64,000 bases of DNA from Allomyces arbusculus (lineage: Eukaryota > Blastocladiomycota > Blastocladiomycetes > Blastocladiales > Blastocladiaceae). The translations under genes were made by a program, and so were the position numbers. Shown here one piece after another: positions 21,302 through 32,600 of the stretch. Within the stretch, counting starts at the first letter, position 1. Every line of letters begins with the position of its first letter. The stretch is taken from NCBI GenBank assembly GCA_027604705.1, contig JADHYV010000008.1:434001-498000 (forward strand). The letters run 5' to 3'. The notes beneath the pieces are model-generated. The model searched no databases. It saw nothing but the letters and a program-made list of their open reading frames with translations, and was not told where the DNA came from.

Positions 21302-24300
21302 ATGAGCAAATCGCCCCGACCGTTCCGCTGCACTGGCTCACCCCCGACCGCCTGCACCTCGCACACATTTGCAACCAAACACCCAACTCTTCCGTGGCCC
21401 GAGTGGATCGCTGCCATGGAGCCCGATTTCGCAAGCCAGCACGATGCTCTCGGCCTCGCTCGAAATGACGCGGATGATGCAGGCGCATTAGATCACGCCC
21501 GCGCGGACCCTGATAAAAAACCCGCTGAGCTACCCGAGCGTCAGAAGAGCCCACCCGGCGTGTTCGTCCCGTCCCCTGGCAATGAAATGGAGCACTCGAG
21601 CAGCGCCGCGCTCGCGAGCCAAATGTCGCAGCTGATGGTCGACGAGACTCGCGGCGTCGTGCTCGACTCGTCGCCCAGTGCACGCAAGCAGGATGCGTCG
21701 TACTTTGATTACAAGACCGAAAGAATTCTCAAGCAGGTAAAGGCGATTTGATTTCCGCAGATCTGGCTTGCGCCAATGTCGATGCCCCCACGATCGATTG
21801 CTCACGAAATTAATCATTCTCGCATGTAGGAGGACATGCATTTCTGGACCCGCGCGCAGTTTGCCGAGGCCGAGTACGAGAGCGACACTGTCGCACCGCT
21901 CGATGCCTCCAAGCCGGATTCTCGCGTACCTGCCCCCAGCGTCCGCCCACGTCGCCCAAGCACTCCGCTCGTCGCGAGAACCGCGTCGATCCCGCTCGGG
22001 CTGCCCACCCCGATCCCGTCGGCTCTGCCCACGGCAGCAGGCGCCCGTGCCGACGTACCGCTTGGATCGCCGCGCGCTGCGGATGCCGCGCCGTACGCGT
22101 CCCCGAGCGACCCGTTGACGAGCCACCTGCAGTACGAGGTGTCGGCCGAGCTCAAGTCGATCCTGACGCAGTTCAAGCAGTGCATGGACCTGCGACGCAC
22201 CTACATAGAAGAGTCGCTGCAGCGCGAGTTTGACAATCCGAAAAATACGACCGAATGGACTATTTTCCCGCCGCCGCCACCACCGACGTGGGTTCCGCTC
22301 GAGGGCAGTTCCGCGCAAGCGTCTTTGGCGGCGCGGCGCGAGGCACACGACTCGATCGAGCAGCTCGCGACTGTCAACAATGTCACGCTCGCCGACTTTA
22401 CGATTCCCGGACCGCACCCGTTCGTGTACGGGATGGGCGAGGACGGCGTTTACCAGGTGTTCCGCGACGCGGACGACCAGCTCGCGCAGAAACCCGTCTC
22501 GCGTGTGCACTCGCTCAAGCAGTATTTCCAGGACCTCGACTTGATGATTGACGTGATCTCGGACGGGCCCGCCAAGTCGTTTGCCTACCGCCGGCTCAAC
22601 TACCTGGAATCCAAGTTCCAGATGTACAATTTGCTCAACGAGTCGCGCGAAGTGGCTGAGTGCAAGGGATGCCCGCATCGGTACGCATTCCACCCGCCTG
22701 GCGTGACGCTTTTCCCGCCATCTCCGGCTTATCGAAACTCGTGTGAGTAGCGACATTTACAATGTGCGCAAGGTGGACACGCACATCCACCACTCGGCGT
22801 GCATGAACCAAAAGCACCTGCTGCGCTTCATCAAGGCCAAGCTGCGCAAGTGCCCTGACGATGTCGTCATTTTCCGCGACGGCAAGCACCTGACACTCGC
22901 GCAGGTACGCGTGGGCTCCCCCGTTACAATTTGCGCCCCAGGTGTTGACACCTTCTCTCTGACTGCAACCAGGTGTTCGAATCGCTCAATCTGACGGCCT
23001 ACGACCTGTCAATCGACACGCTCGACATGCATGCGCACCGTGACACGTTCCACCGCTTCGACCGGTACGTAGCGGCTACCATTGATGTTCTGAGGTTGTT
23101 TCATCGCTTCCTGACTTCGTAAATGGCCAGGTTTAATATGAAGTACTCGCCCGTTGGGGAGTCGCGGCTGCGCGAGATCTTCATGAAGACCGACAATTAC
23201 ATTGGCGGCCGGTACTTGGCCGAACTGACCAAGGAGGTGCTTTCGGATCTCGAAGGGTCCAAGTATCAGCATGCAGAGGTACGGCTTTGTGGTAGATACG
23301 CGTTTTCCGTCTCGTGGAACTGATTGGCGACGTGATTGAACAGTGGCGCATCTCGATCTACGGCCGGTCCAAGGACGAGTGGGACAAGCTCGCGAAATGG
23401 GTTTGTCTGATCCCGTTGATCCCGACGCGCCCATGCGTCCCATCCACTCATCTATCGCTTCTACGTTCAGGTTGTCAACAATAAGCTCTTCTCGAACAAC
23501 GTGCGGTGGCTCGTGCAGGTGCCGCGGCTCTACTCGGTCTACAAGACGACGGGTGCCGTGAACAGCTTCCAAGACTTTATCGCCAACCTGTTCGAGCCGC
23601 TGTTCGAGGTGACGCAGGACCCGACGACGCACCCGGAGCTACACGTATTCTTGCAGCGCGTCATTGGGTTCGACTCGGTCGACGACGAGTCCAAGGCCGA
23701 GCGGCGCATCCACCGAAAATACCCTTTCCCCAAGTACTGGACCATGTACGCGAGTAATTTTATCGCCTATTCCTTATGAGGGAAGGCCCAAGCATTGACT
23801 GAACCTTCTCCACCCCGCTGGTTCAACGTATAGGCCGCTCCAGCCGCCGTACTCGTACTACCTCTACTATATGTACGCGAACATGACGACGCTCAACCAG
23901 TGGCGCAAGGCGCGTGGGTTCAACACGTTTGTGCTGCGGCCGCACGCGGGTGAGGCTGGCGACACGGATCACTTGGCGTCGGCGTTCTTGACGAGCCAGT
24001 CGATTGCGCACGGCATTCTGCTGCGCAAGGTCCCAGCGCTCCAGTACCTGTATTACCTGATGCAGATTGGGATCGCCATGTCGCCGCTCTCGAACAATGC
24101 CTTGTTCCTCACGTACGACCGGAATCCGTTCCCGCAGGTGCGCATTTTCTTGATTGCTGTGCGCTTTAAACTCTTCACCGTTTGCTGATCTATCTTCGCG
24201 CCATGCAGTTTTTCCAACGCGGTCTTCACGTCTCGCTCTCAACCGACGACCCGCTCCAATTCCACTACACGCGCGAACCACTCATGGAAGAGTACTCGAT

Positions 24301-24886
24301 CGCTGCGCAAATCTTCCGACTCGGGTCGGTCGACCTGTGCGAGCTCGCGCGCAACTCGGTGCTCATGTCTGGATGGGAGGCCGAGCTCAAGCGGCGGTGG
24401 CTCGGCGCGCGGTACCACCTGCCGGGCCCGGACGGCAACTCGATTCACGCGACCAACGTGCCGAGCATTCGCATGGCCTACCGGTACCTGACGCTGCTTG
24501 AGGAACTGCAGCTCGTCTTGTCGGCCGCCGAGGCGCCCGCATCCGACGCGACGCTCTACCTGTACCACCAGCCGCCGGGCGATATGAGGACAGCCTCGCC
24601 CGTGGTGGCGACGCCTGTGGCGGTGCGCGTGATTAGCGATCTCGCGGACTCGTCGCTGCGCAACTCGGTGGACGCGTTGCCGCAGTCGGCGAATGGCGAT
24701 GTGGCCATGTTCCCAGGTGGAGCCGCGTTGCCGGCAACGCCCGTGGCCAGTCTGGTCGCTGCGAGCGCGCGTCCACCGCCCGTCGCGGCATTCCCGGGGC
24801 ACTCGCTTGCGTATCAACAGGCAGCAAGCGGCAAGGAGACGCGGTCGCGCAACGGGTCGAACCCGGACCAGGAGCTCCACCTCTAG
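21302..24886 (+). CDS. AMD1: AMP deaminase
   Basis: Nine exons: 21302-21736, 21830-22680, 22751-22904, 22973-23064, 23131-23278, 23344-23400, 23471-23745, 23834-24137 and 24209-24886 (997 aa if translation starts at 21302; ATG 21419 is an alternative). The enzyme hydrolyses AMP to IMP and ammonia in the purine nucleotide cycle. The catalytic barrel begins [20 protein letters not shown] with the metal-binding HIH. It continues [20 protein letters not shown] and [19 protein letters not shown], and ends with [18 protein letters not shown] carrying the Asp-Asp pair. The first 300 or so residues are variable and Pro/Ala-rich, as in other AMP deaminases, where they are regulatory. All eight introns are 66-93 nt, and five donors read GTACGN, one of them the only GTACGT. 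Confidence 0.97.
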
Positions 24887-25086
24887 TGTCTCGTGGCCGA
24901 GGATGAGCGCCGTGGACCTCGAAACCGAGGACTGTTATGTGAGTGGGTCGGTATGGTTGTGCTTGCATTCGTGGATTAGATAGTGGTGTGTGCAAACCTT
25001 GAAATAGAAATGTGCTGGGATTGCAAAACGTCGAGACCGTGTCCATGCAAACGAAATCCCTAGTTTCGCCAAATGAGTATTGCACT

Positions 25087-26858
25087 TCACGACGAGCCCC
25101 CTCGCGGCGTCGGCGGCAACCGCCACTGCTGCAAGCAACTGCGCACCAGGTGCCCATGATCCGGCGCGGCACGATCCGCGGGCACCTTGAGTGCCTCGAC
25201 GAGTTTCTCGAGCGCGCGCACCTGGTTGGCCGCGTGCACCATGTTGACGTGCCGCAAGTACTTGCGGAACGTTTCCTCGCGAATCAAATCAAACAGGCTC
25301 ACAATTTCCGTCACGTTCTCGCCCTTGGCGAGCCGGTCGTGCACTGCCTCGAGGTGGGCAATCACACCCGCAGGGTTGCGCGCGAGCAAGTGCTTGCAGA
25401 TCACGTACCGCTCCGAGTTGGCGGGTCGCGAACTGAGCGGCTTCACGACGGCAACGTGCTCAAAGTGCGCAAAGAGCAGGAAGACGAGCCCGGCCATGAA
25501 CGGCGACAGCACGTCGTAGACTTTGAGCACAAACGATCCGCCGCGCGCGAGCACGTGGAACATGGCCAGAACCTCGCACAGCTTGAGGTGCCGCGTGAGC
25601 GCCTCCTGCTGGTCCTCGTGCCCGACAACGGAAATACCGCCATCTGAGGTGACGAGCGCAGCACCTGCACCGTTGGTGCGCCGGTCGACCTCAGCTGCGA
25701 GAGCGCGAACGTTGTCGAGGTTCAGAATATCGCCGTCGCCGCTCCCGTCCGCCGCATCAAGCCGCGGCATGCCGTAACACGTCGCGAACCGCTCCGACCC
25801 AATTGCCTCGGTCACAAACTTGTGTGGCGTGAACGACGTGTTCTCGTCGCCCGAGTTGAGCGTGAACCCGATCGCCGTCACATCCTGCCGCGCGTCCTGG
25901 AACGTGCGCCACAGCAAGTACTCGGAGAACCCGCCAGGTCCCGAGCAAATATCAGCAACAACGACAGGGTGCTGTGCCGGATCAAACGACCTCAGTAGTG
26001 ACGGCACAAGACCGCACTCGGCATCGAGTTCGGCCAACTTGACAGCGGCACGGTTGATGAAGACCGACTTGCCCACTTTTTCGTACGGGTTCGACAGGGC
26101 GCGGCCGCGTGTAATGTCCTCGTGCGTCGCCGAATGCAGCTGGCTCTTCAGCTCGAGGACTTGGTTGACCAAGTTGGTGTCGGAAAACATGTTGATGTCC
26201 ACGGGCGGTGGGTTCCCCTGAGAAATTTGGGCCGGCATAAGAATCCAACACACCAAGAGAAAAGCAAACGACCGCCAAAAGAACAAACCTCGGCCACTTC
26301 AATGACGGGCGTAAACTCTCGAATCGCCGGCCCATTCGTGAGCCAGTTGACCTCGGCCAGAGTCGCTACGCACACCAACTCATCGTCAGACCCTCGCAAT
26401 AAACACTGCTCCAAAACGAGATCGTAGGTACCAGCACGACCACTCGGTCCAGTGCGGGCCATTCGCGGCTGCGGCGGCAACTGACCTGGACCGCGCGGTG
26501 GCGACGTCCTTGCCGCGTTCAACCCGGGAGGGCCGTCCTCACTCAACACCTCGTACGGGTTCGTCGACGCAACACCGCGCGCACTGGGCGGTGGCGGCGC
26601 CCCGCCTCCACCACGACCATCGTGTCGCCATGAATCGCCATGACCACGCCCTCCCGCCGACTCGCGGCGGTACTCTGGACCACCGTTCCCGCGGCGATCG
26701 TTCGACCACGCATCGCGACGGTCTGTGGAGCGCCAGTCCCCTCCACCACGTGGCCCGCCCGGTCCGCGATCGTCACGTCGGTCGCGGTCGCGCCGACCAT
26801 CACGGTTCCCTCCTCCGCGACCGCCGTGCAAGAGCCCTTCGATATCGCGCGGTGACAT
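25087..26858 (-). CDS. CMTR1: Cap-specific mRNA (nucleoside-2'-O-)-methyltransferase 1
   Basis: Two exons, 26858-26289 and 26217-25087 (566 aa); donor GTTTGT. The C-terminal half is an FtsJ/RrmJ-type 2'-O-methyltransferase: SVFINRAAVKLAELD, SAM site ADICSGPGGFSEYLLW, the Asp in LVTSDGGISVVG, the catalytic Lys in GGSFVLKVYDVLSPFMAGLV, then KPLSSRPANSERYVICK. The last is nearly diagnostic for CMTR1. Known reaction: methylation of the first transcribed nucleotide ribose to make cap1 mRNA, in the nucleus. The N-terminus is about 90 residues of RGG/RDRD-rich disordered sequence rather than the G-patch of animals, and no guanylyltransferase-like or WW region follows the catalytic domain. Another exon upstream of ATG 26858 is possible, because the frame stays open for about 26 further codons. 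Confidence 0.93.
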
Positions 26859-27359
26859 GCTGGGCGGCGGGATCTCGGAAACGAGCGGCGTGGCGGCGAA
26901 TTCCGGGTCCTCTGTGGATGTCGATCGCGGGGATGGTCAAATGGTCGTTTTTGGGGTTGGTGGCGGACGTAGTTGATCTATGATCGTTGCTGGAAAAACA
27001 CTTGCCGTCGTAAATGTCCATGAAGAGCGGTTTCGTTGGTGTTGCGGCCAGTCGCAGCCCAAGGAAACGGAATAATGGTCAAGTTTCGTGCTGACGTTGA
27101 CGTTGACGATGGTGTGTGCAAAGGGCACCCACTTCAAATTCCGGCTTTCATCAAGGCAGTTCACAGTTCCCGCCAGACTGTTGCCCATGAAGCTGACCAC
27201 AAAACGTGGAGATTGGAGCTAAAATACATTCTCTGCCACAGACCACAGCCCGAAATGAAAACAGCGTCGCGTGGTGACAGACAGTCGGGTCGGTGCACGA
27301 GCGATGCGTGACACCGGCCTACACGAGCACGACCAGGAGGGTACAGCAGTAATCGCCAA
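26859..27359. other. Intergenic region upstream of CMTR1
   Basis: 501 bp between the CMTR1 start and the stop of the SPIN90/Ldb17 gene, both on the minus strand. An untranslated or short coding 5' exon for CMTR1 is possible but none is clear. Nothing else is seen. Confidence 0.45.
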
Positions 27360-28764
27360 TCAGCTCGCACTCGCCGTCAGCTCGACGCTCGACGCGATAT
27401 CGCACGCGATGCGCACGCTATCCGGGTCGATCCCGAGCGCCTCGGCGCACTGGATGTGGTGGGCCATCTGCATGACTTCGCGTGCTTTGTACGGCGCGAC
27501 GGTCGGGTATAAAAGGCGCAGCACGCGCAGGAAGGCCTGGCGCAGGCCCACGTCTTGCAGTTCGAGCGTGAGCACGCGACGCAGGACCACGTCAAGCAGG
27601 ACGCGCAGGTCGTTCGTGAAGAAGAGCGGCGCGTTCGTCGCGAGGATGATATAAATCGCCTTTAACACCATGACCTGCGTTGGGAGGTCGTCTAGTGGAG
27701 AATTTCGGTCATCAGCGTCGCGAATCATGTAGTGCCCCACCGCACAACCACGTACCAGCACGGTTGATCAGGAAGATGAGCGTTTCGGCAAACGTGTGCA
27801 CGCCCGGGACGGCGCTGTCCCGGAGAATATTCATGATGTGGTTCGGCATGGTCGGGTTGCGCGCTGCGAGCACCTGCTCGTTGAGCGCCAAGATCGCCCG
27901 CGTCAGCAGGTCGTTGGCGGCCTCCATGCCGGCCTGTCGCGAATAATGGAGCGCGCCGAACAGCCGAACAATCGCGTTTTCGTCAATAGACGCTAACAGA
28001 GAACGGAAAACGGACACGTTAGAAAGGGCCGTGCGTATGGACAACGAAGTCGACCGAAGAGCATGGACAACACACCCAACTCCGAGTCGGACAACCGCCC
28101 GCTACGCGCCAGAGCAAACGCGAGCCCGGCCATGACCGTGTCGTGCTCGAGCCCCTCCGGGTCGGATCCAGACGACATTTTGGTGACCCACCGCAAGCTG
28201 CGCAGTCCAATGCCCTGGATCAACCGCGGGAGCAGCCCCAAGAACTGGTCAAGAGGAATGACCGCGGCTGCCAAATTGTTTTGCGACGTCGACAATGCTG
28301 GCGCGTAAGACACATCGCTCAGCGAGACGACGCGGAACGCATGCTGCAGGTCGGTAATATCGGCGATGAGGTTGTAGAAGTGCGGCGAAATGGGCTTGCC
28401 CTAACGACGACGCACAGCGAACAATTTATGAGCGCGTGAACCCGCCAATGGAGGCGAGCAATGTCGAGCACTCGCGAACCTCGGGCACATTTGCAGCACA
28501 GTTGAGCGCGACGGCCGGAAAACGCGCGAGATCGTCGTGCGGCAGTCGCAAGATTTGGGACCGGAGCTCGGTCCACATGCCGTCGAGAGGGACTTCATCC
28601 TCGTCCTCGTCGGAAATAGAGACTGGTTGTTCGCACGGACAGGCGCTGGTCAGCCTCGTAAACCGGCGCGTCAAGCTGACGACGGTGGAGAGTCAGACAG
28701 TACTGATGCTTGATCCAGAACGCAGCAAGTCAATCAACAGGGCCTCAATGTCGTTCAAAGCCAT
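27360..28764 (-). CDS. LDB17: SPIN90/Ldb17/Dip1-family activator of Arp2/3 complex
   Basis: Five exons: 28764-28704, 28622-28480, 28400-28046, 27992-27756 and 27691-27360 (375 aa). The conserved armadillo-like leucine-rich domain is clear in the last exons: ETLIFLINRADDLPTQVMVL and the family hallmark LFFTNDLRVLLDVVLRRVL, then LRQAFLRVLRLLYPTVAPYK. Upstream, PISPHFYNLIADITDLQHAF and FYN-type helices fit the domain's start. Known role: WISH/DIP/SPIN90 proteins activate Arp2/3 without a pre-existing filament, seeding linear actin filaments at endocytic patches. The protein is close to the bare domain: no SH3 domain or long proline tail is present, unlike animal SPIN90. Introns are 53-81 nt. The exon 1-exon 2 join (donor GTACTG, 81 nt) is chosen because it is the only one keeping frame with a plausible intron length. 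Confidence 0.85.
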
Positions 28765-29636
28765 TGCAGCGAGTCGTATGAACGGAATCGTCGCGGAGCG
28801 TCGGTCATTTGGCAGTTGCAGCGGGTCGCAGCAGAGGGATTTGGGTCGACGAAGAAGAAGACAATGCTCTTCTTGCTCGCGTGGGCGCCTCATCAAATTT
28901 GAACGTTGCGCCTCCAAAAGTATCACGTGGGTCGCGTTTATTATCTCGCGTTAAGCTGGTGTCGCCATGGGTAAGCACCTGCCAGCGCGCCGGCAGGCGC
29001 ACGAGTAACGATAGAAATATACATGTATTGGCTGCTGCACTCAGCGAGACAAATTGCCGGGCGGTGAGCAACAGCTACCCGCACGGCGCGCAAGTCTTCG
29101 AACCGAGCGGCAAAAAGTCGCTTGATTTTTACCAAACCAAGCTATCGGCGCGCGCGTGGTCTGCAGTCAGTTGTCACGGAGCGGGTCTCGTCATGCTGCC
29201 GCGTTCGCGTTCAAGGTCTGTGAAGAGGGATGTGCACGAAGAGCAGGAGAGCGACCAGATCGACCGGCACGACGACGCTCGCCCGGTCCAGCGTAAGACC
29301 TCCAGATGGTGATTGATTTCTCGATGATACCGAATAACGTTCATTAGCCAAGGCGTGACCGCGTTTGGTGGCGCCGGCTAAGGGAGCGGCCAGCATGACA
29401 AGTCGATCTTTTTGCTGCGCAAACCGTCGCCACACTGGCGAGGAGAGTCTCGCCGAGTCTCGACCACAGGCCGACTTCCCGTCCTCTGAACCAGCCTGGC
29501 CACCGATATTTTAGAATACAAGACCCTTCCCTCCAGTGCTGACTGTCGTCGTCTGGTGAATCTCATTTGCTGGTTGCCAACTGGAAATTTCCGCGACCAC
29601 GGCGCATACTTGACGGCCGGCGCATCAAGCTTTGCC
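28765..29636. other. Divergent promoter region, LDB17 / ABCC transporter
   Basis: 872 bp separate two start codons that face apart. Base composition is more even than in the flanking coding DNA. Weak open frames show no domain, and no RNA gene is recognised. Confidence 0.5.
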
Positions 29637-32600
29637 ATGGACCATCCCTTTTGTGGTGGTTTGCCGTTGGTCCGTACCAATGATCCCAGTTTGCCAACGG
29701 TACGAATAATCTCGAACCACTGCGCTGACTCTCGACCTTGTTGCGTGTTGCAAACAGACGGCCACAGTCCAAAATGCGGGGCAAATCGACATTGATCCGT
29801 GTTTTCAAGATGGCGTCCTGATGCCCATCATTGCGCTCGCCGGATTGCTTGCGATTGGGAACCGTTTGCGATTTTTGGCGCGCCGTCCAATTTTGCCCAA
29901 GACCATGACGGATTCGCGCCAGTTTTCTCTCTGGATTAAGATGGTGCGAATTGCGAAATTGTTCCTACGCTTGATCGCTGATCACTTGGTGGATCTGACC
30001 CAACCTCCGAACCGACACCATAAACAATAGGCTCTCGGCATGGGGAATCTGGCCACGTCCATTACATTCATTGTTCTCTTTTCCAACAATGCGCCCCTTT
30101 CCGCGAATTCGACGTATTTCGGCTGGATCGCGCTTGTTCTCGTGTTTTCGGTCACCGTTCCGGCGCACTACTTCGGTTCGTGGTCAGTTGCTTTTGCGCG
30201 CGTGTCATTGCGTTTACTGTGCTGTCAGCTAACTTCTCCACCCGGTTTCATCTTGCAGAGCATTACCGCAGCCGACGGCCTTCTGCGTCGTTGTGCACTT
30301 TTTACCTTGTTCTAACGCTCGTTCTGATCGTTCGACTGAGGACGCTGCTTCTTCGCGGCGTGGATTCTGGATCATGGGAGTTTGCACCGATTATTGCGCA
30401 GCTTGTTCTAGTGGTACTCGTGTTCCTGGCCGAAAACGGTTCAACCAAGGCCGGCGACGTGCGCGCGTCGGCTTCAGCATCTGCGCTGGAAATCAAGCCA
30501 AAACTCGCTGACACGCCGCTGCCCGCCGTCGAGAACGAGTCGCCCGAGCTGTCCGCGTCGTACTTGACGCGGCTCGGTCTGTGGTGGGTGCATGACCTGC
30601 TGAGTCGTGGACGTGCAAAGACGCTCGAGCTCGCCGATTGCTGGAGTTTGCCGTGGCACATGCGGTCGCGACCGTCGGGCGACGTGCTCCAAGAGGCATG
30701 GAACCGCGAGATTCGATCCTCGTCCATCACGCCGTCTTTTACTCGAGCGTATATTTTTGCGTTTGCCCCCAAGATCGCGTACGTGGCCGCGCTGTCGCTG
30801 GTCCTGGGGCTCGCCGAGTTTATCAATCCCTTGTTTGTGCAGTACCTAATCCAACTCGTGCTCGAGCGCGGCACCAAGGACGAGCGGCCTGTTGTGGAAG
30901 GCGTCGTGGTCGCGGCCGCGTACATGGTCGTGACGGTGCTCTCGACCTTCCTCATGGGCATGAAGCAGCACCTCGGCAATATCGAGCAGCTGCGCGCGCA
31001 GAGTGCCATGCAGCGCGTCATTTACCACAAGTCGCTGCAACTGCCGAGCTACTGGTCGGTCAATGCAGGCGCGGTCCTCGCGCACGCGCAAGTGGACGCG
31101 GAAGCGGTGTCCTCCACTGTGACGACGCTCGTCGAGTGGCTGCCCGAGCCGATTGTGCTCGCTGTCGCGCTTTACATGCTGTACGTGCAGATCGGGTGGG
31201 CGATGGTGATGGTCGTCACAGTTCTCGCCTTGGCGTCGCCCATCGCCGGCACCGTTGCGGGAAGGATCATGGCGCTGCGCAAGGCGACCATGGCGCAAGT
31301 CAGCGCGCGGACCAAGCTCACGGCCGAGACGGTCGGCGCGACCAAGACGTTGAAGCTCTACGGGTGGACACGATTCCTGCGCGACCGGATTCTCGCAATC
31401 CGCGAAAAGGAACTCAGCCTGACCCGGGCGGCGCTGCGCGTCAACTCGGTCCAAATCGCCATGTCCGACATTGTCCCGCTCGCGGCCACGTTTGCCACGT
31501 TCGCCGTCTTCGCGCTCACGCAGCCCGCGAATTCGCTCACGGCCGATCGCGTATTTGTGACGCTCTCGCTCTTCTCGATTGTCCAGGATCATTCGCAAGT
31601 GCTTTTTTGGTCGTGGATGCCGCTCATTAACGCCAAGGCGTCCATGGATCGGATCGGCGAGTTTTTGCGGTCACCCGAACGCGTGTCGTACGTGGAGCAC
31701 GACGCCGACGATCAACAGCACCCCATCGCGATCCAGATTGATGCGGCCCAGTTTGCGTTTGCCGAGGAGAAGCCCGTTCTGTCCATTGACCGGCTCGCGA
31801 TCGCGCGTGGGTCCGTCACGGCGATCGTCGGCCAGGTCGGGTCTGGCAAGTCGGCGCTGCTGGCCGCTATTCTCGGCGAAATGGACAAGCTCGACGGCAC
31901 GGTGATGGTGCGCGGCTCGGTCGCGTATGTTGCACAACAGCCGTGGATCCAGCACATTTCGATCCGCGACAACATTTTGTTTGGTCGTGCATTTGACCAG
32001 GCGCGGTACGATGCGGTCGTGGAGGCATGTGCGCTCACGAGCGACTTGGCGGCACTGCCCAAGGGCGACTTCACGTTTGTCGGCGAAAAGGGGACCAACT
32101 TGTCTGGTGGGCAGCGTGCACGCGTCGCGTGTGCGCGCGCGCTCTATGCCGACGCCGATGTTTTGCTGCTTGACGACCCCCTGTCGGCTGTCGACGCGCA
32201 CGTTGACCGGCACATGTTCGACGCATGGTTTGACCAGGACAAGGGGTTGCTGCGTGGAAAGACGGTTGTGCTTGTCACGCACGCAATGCATCACTTGGAC
32301 CACGTCGACCGGGTCTTGGGCCTGAGCGAGGGCAAGGTTGTCGAGCAGGGCACGTACGACGAGGTCATTGCGCAGCGCGGGATCGTGTACGAGCTTGTGG
32401 GCGAGATAGTTGCGTTGCGCAAGGCCGATTTGGTCGACGACGAAGTCGTGGTTGCAGCCCAGTCTGCCAAGGTGCCAGCAGGCGACGCGGCAGAGAAGGA
32501 AGAGCGCGCGAGTACAAGTTCGGCACCGCAACCCCCGAGCGACGGAAGCAAGAGCGACGACGACAACAAGGAGACCAAGGCGTCGGGCTCAGTTGCCTGG

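Noticed and set aside
22905-22972. Second CAGGTGTT inside AMD1 intron 3 as an alternative acceptor
   Set aside because: Using it would add 31 nt and shift the frame; the downstream acceptor restores the conserved protein.
28623-28703. In-frame TGA between the first two coding stretches of LDB17, suggesting a broken gene
   Set aside because: An 81-nt intron with GTACTG donor and AACCAG acceptor removes the stop and keeps the frame, so no disruption is needed.
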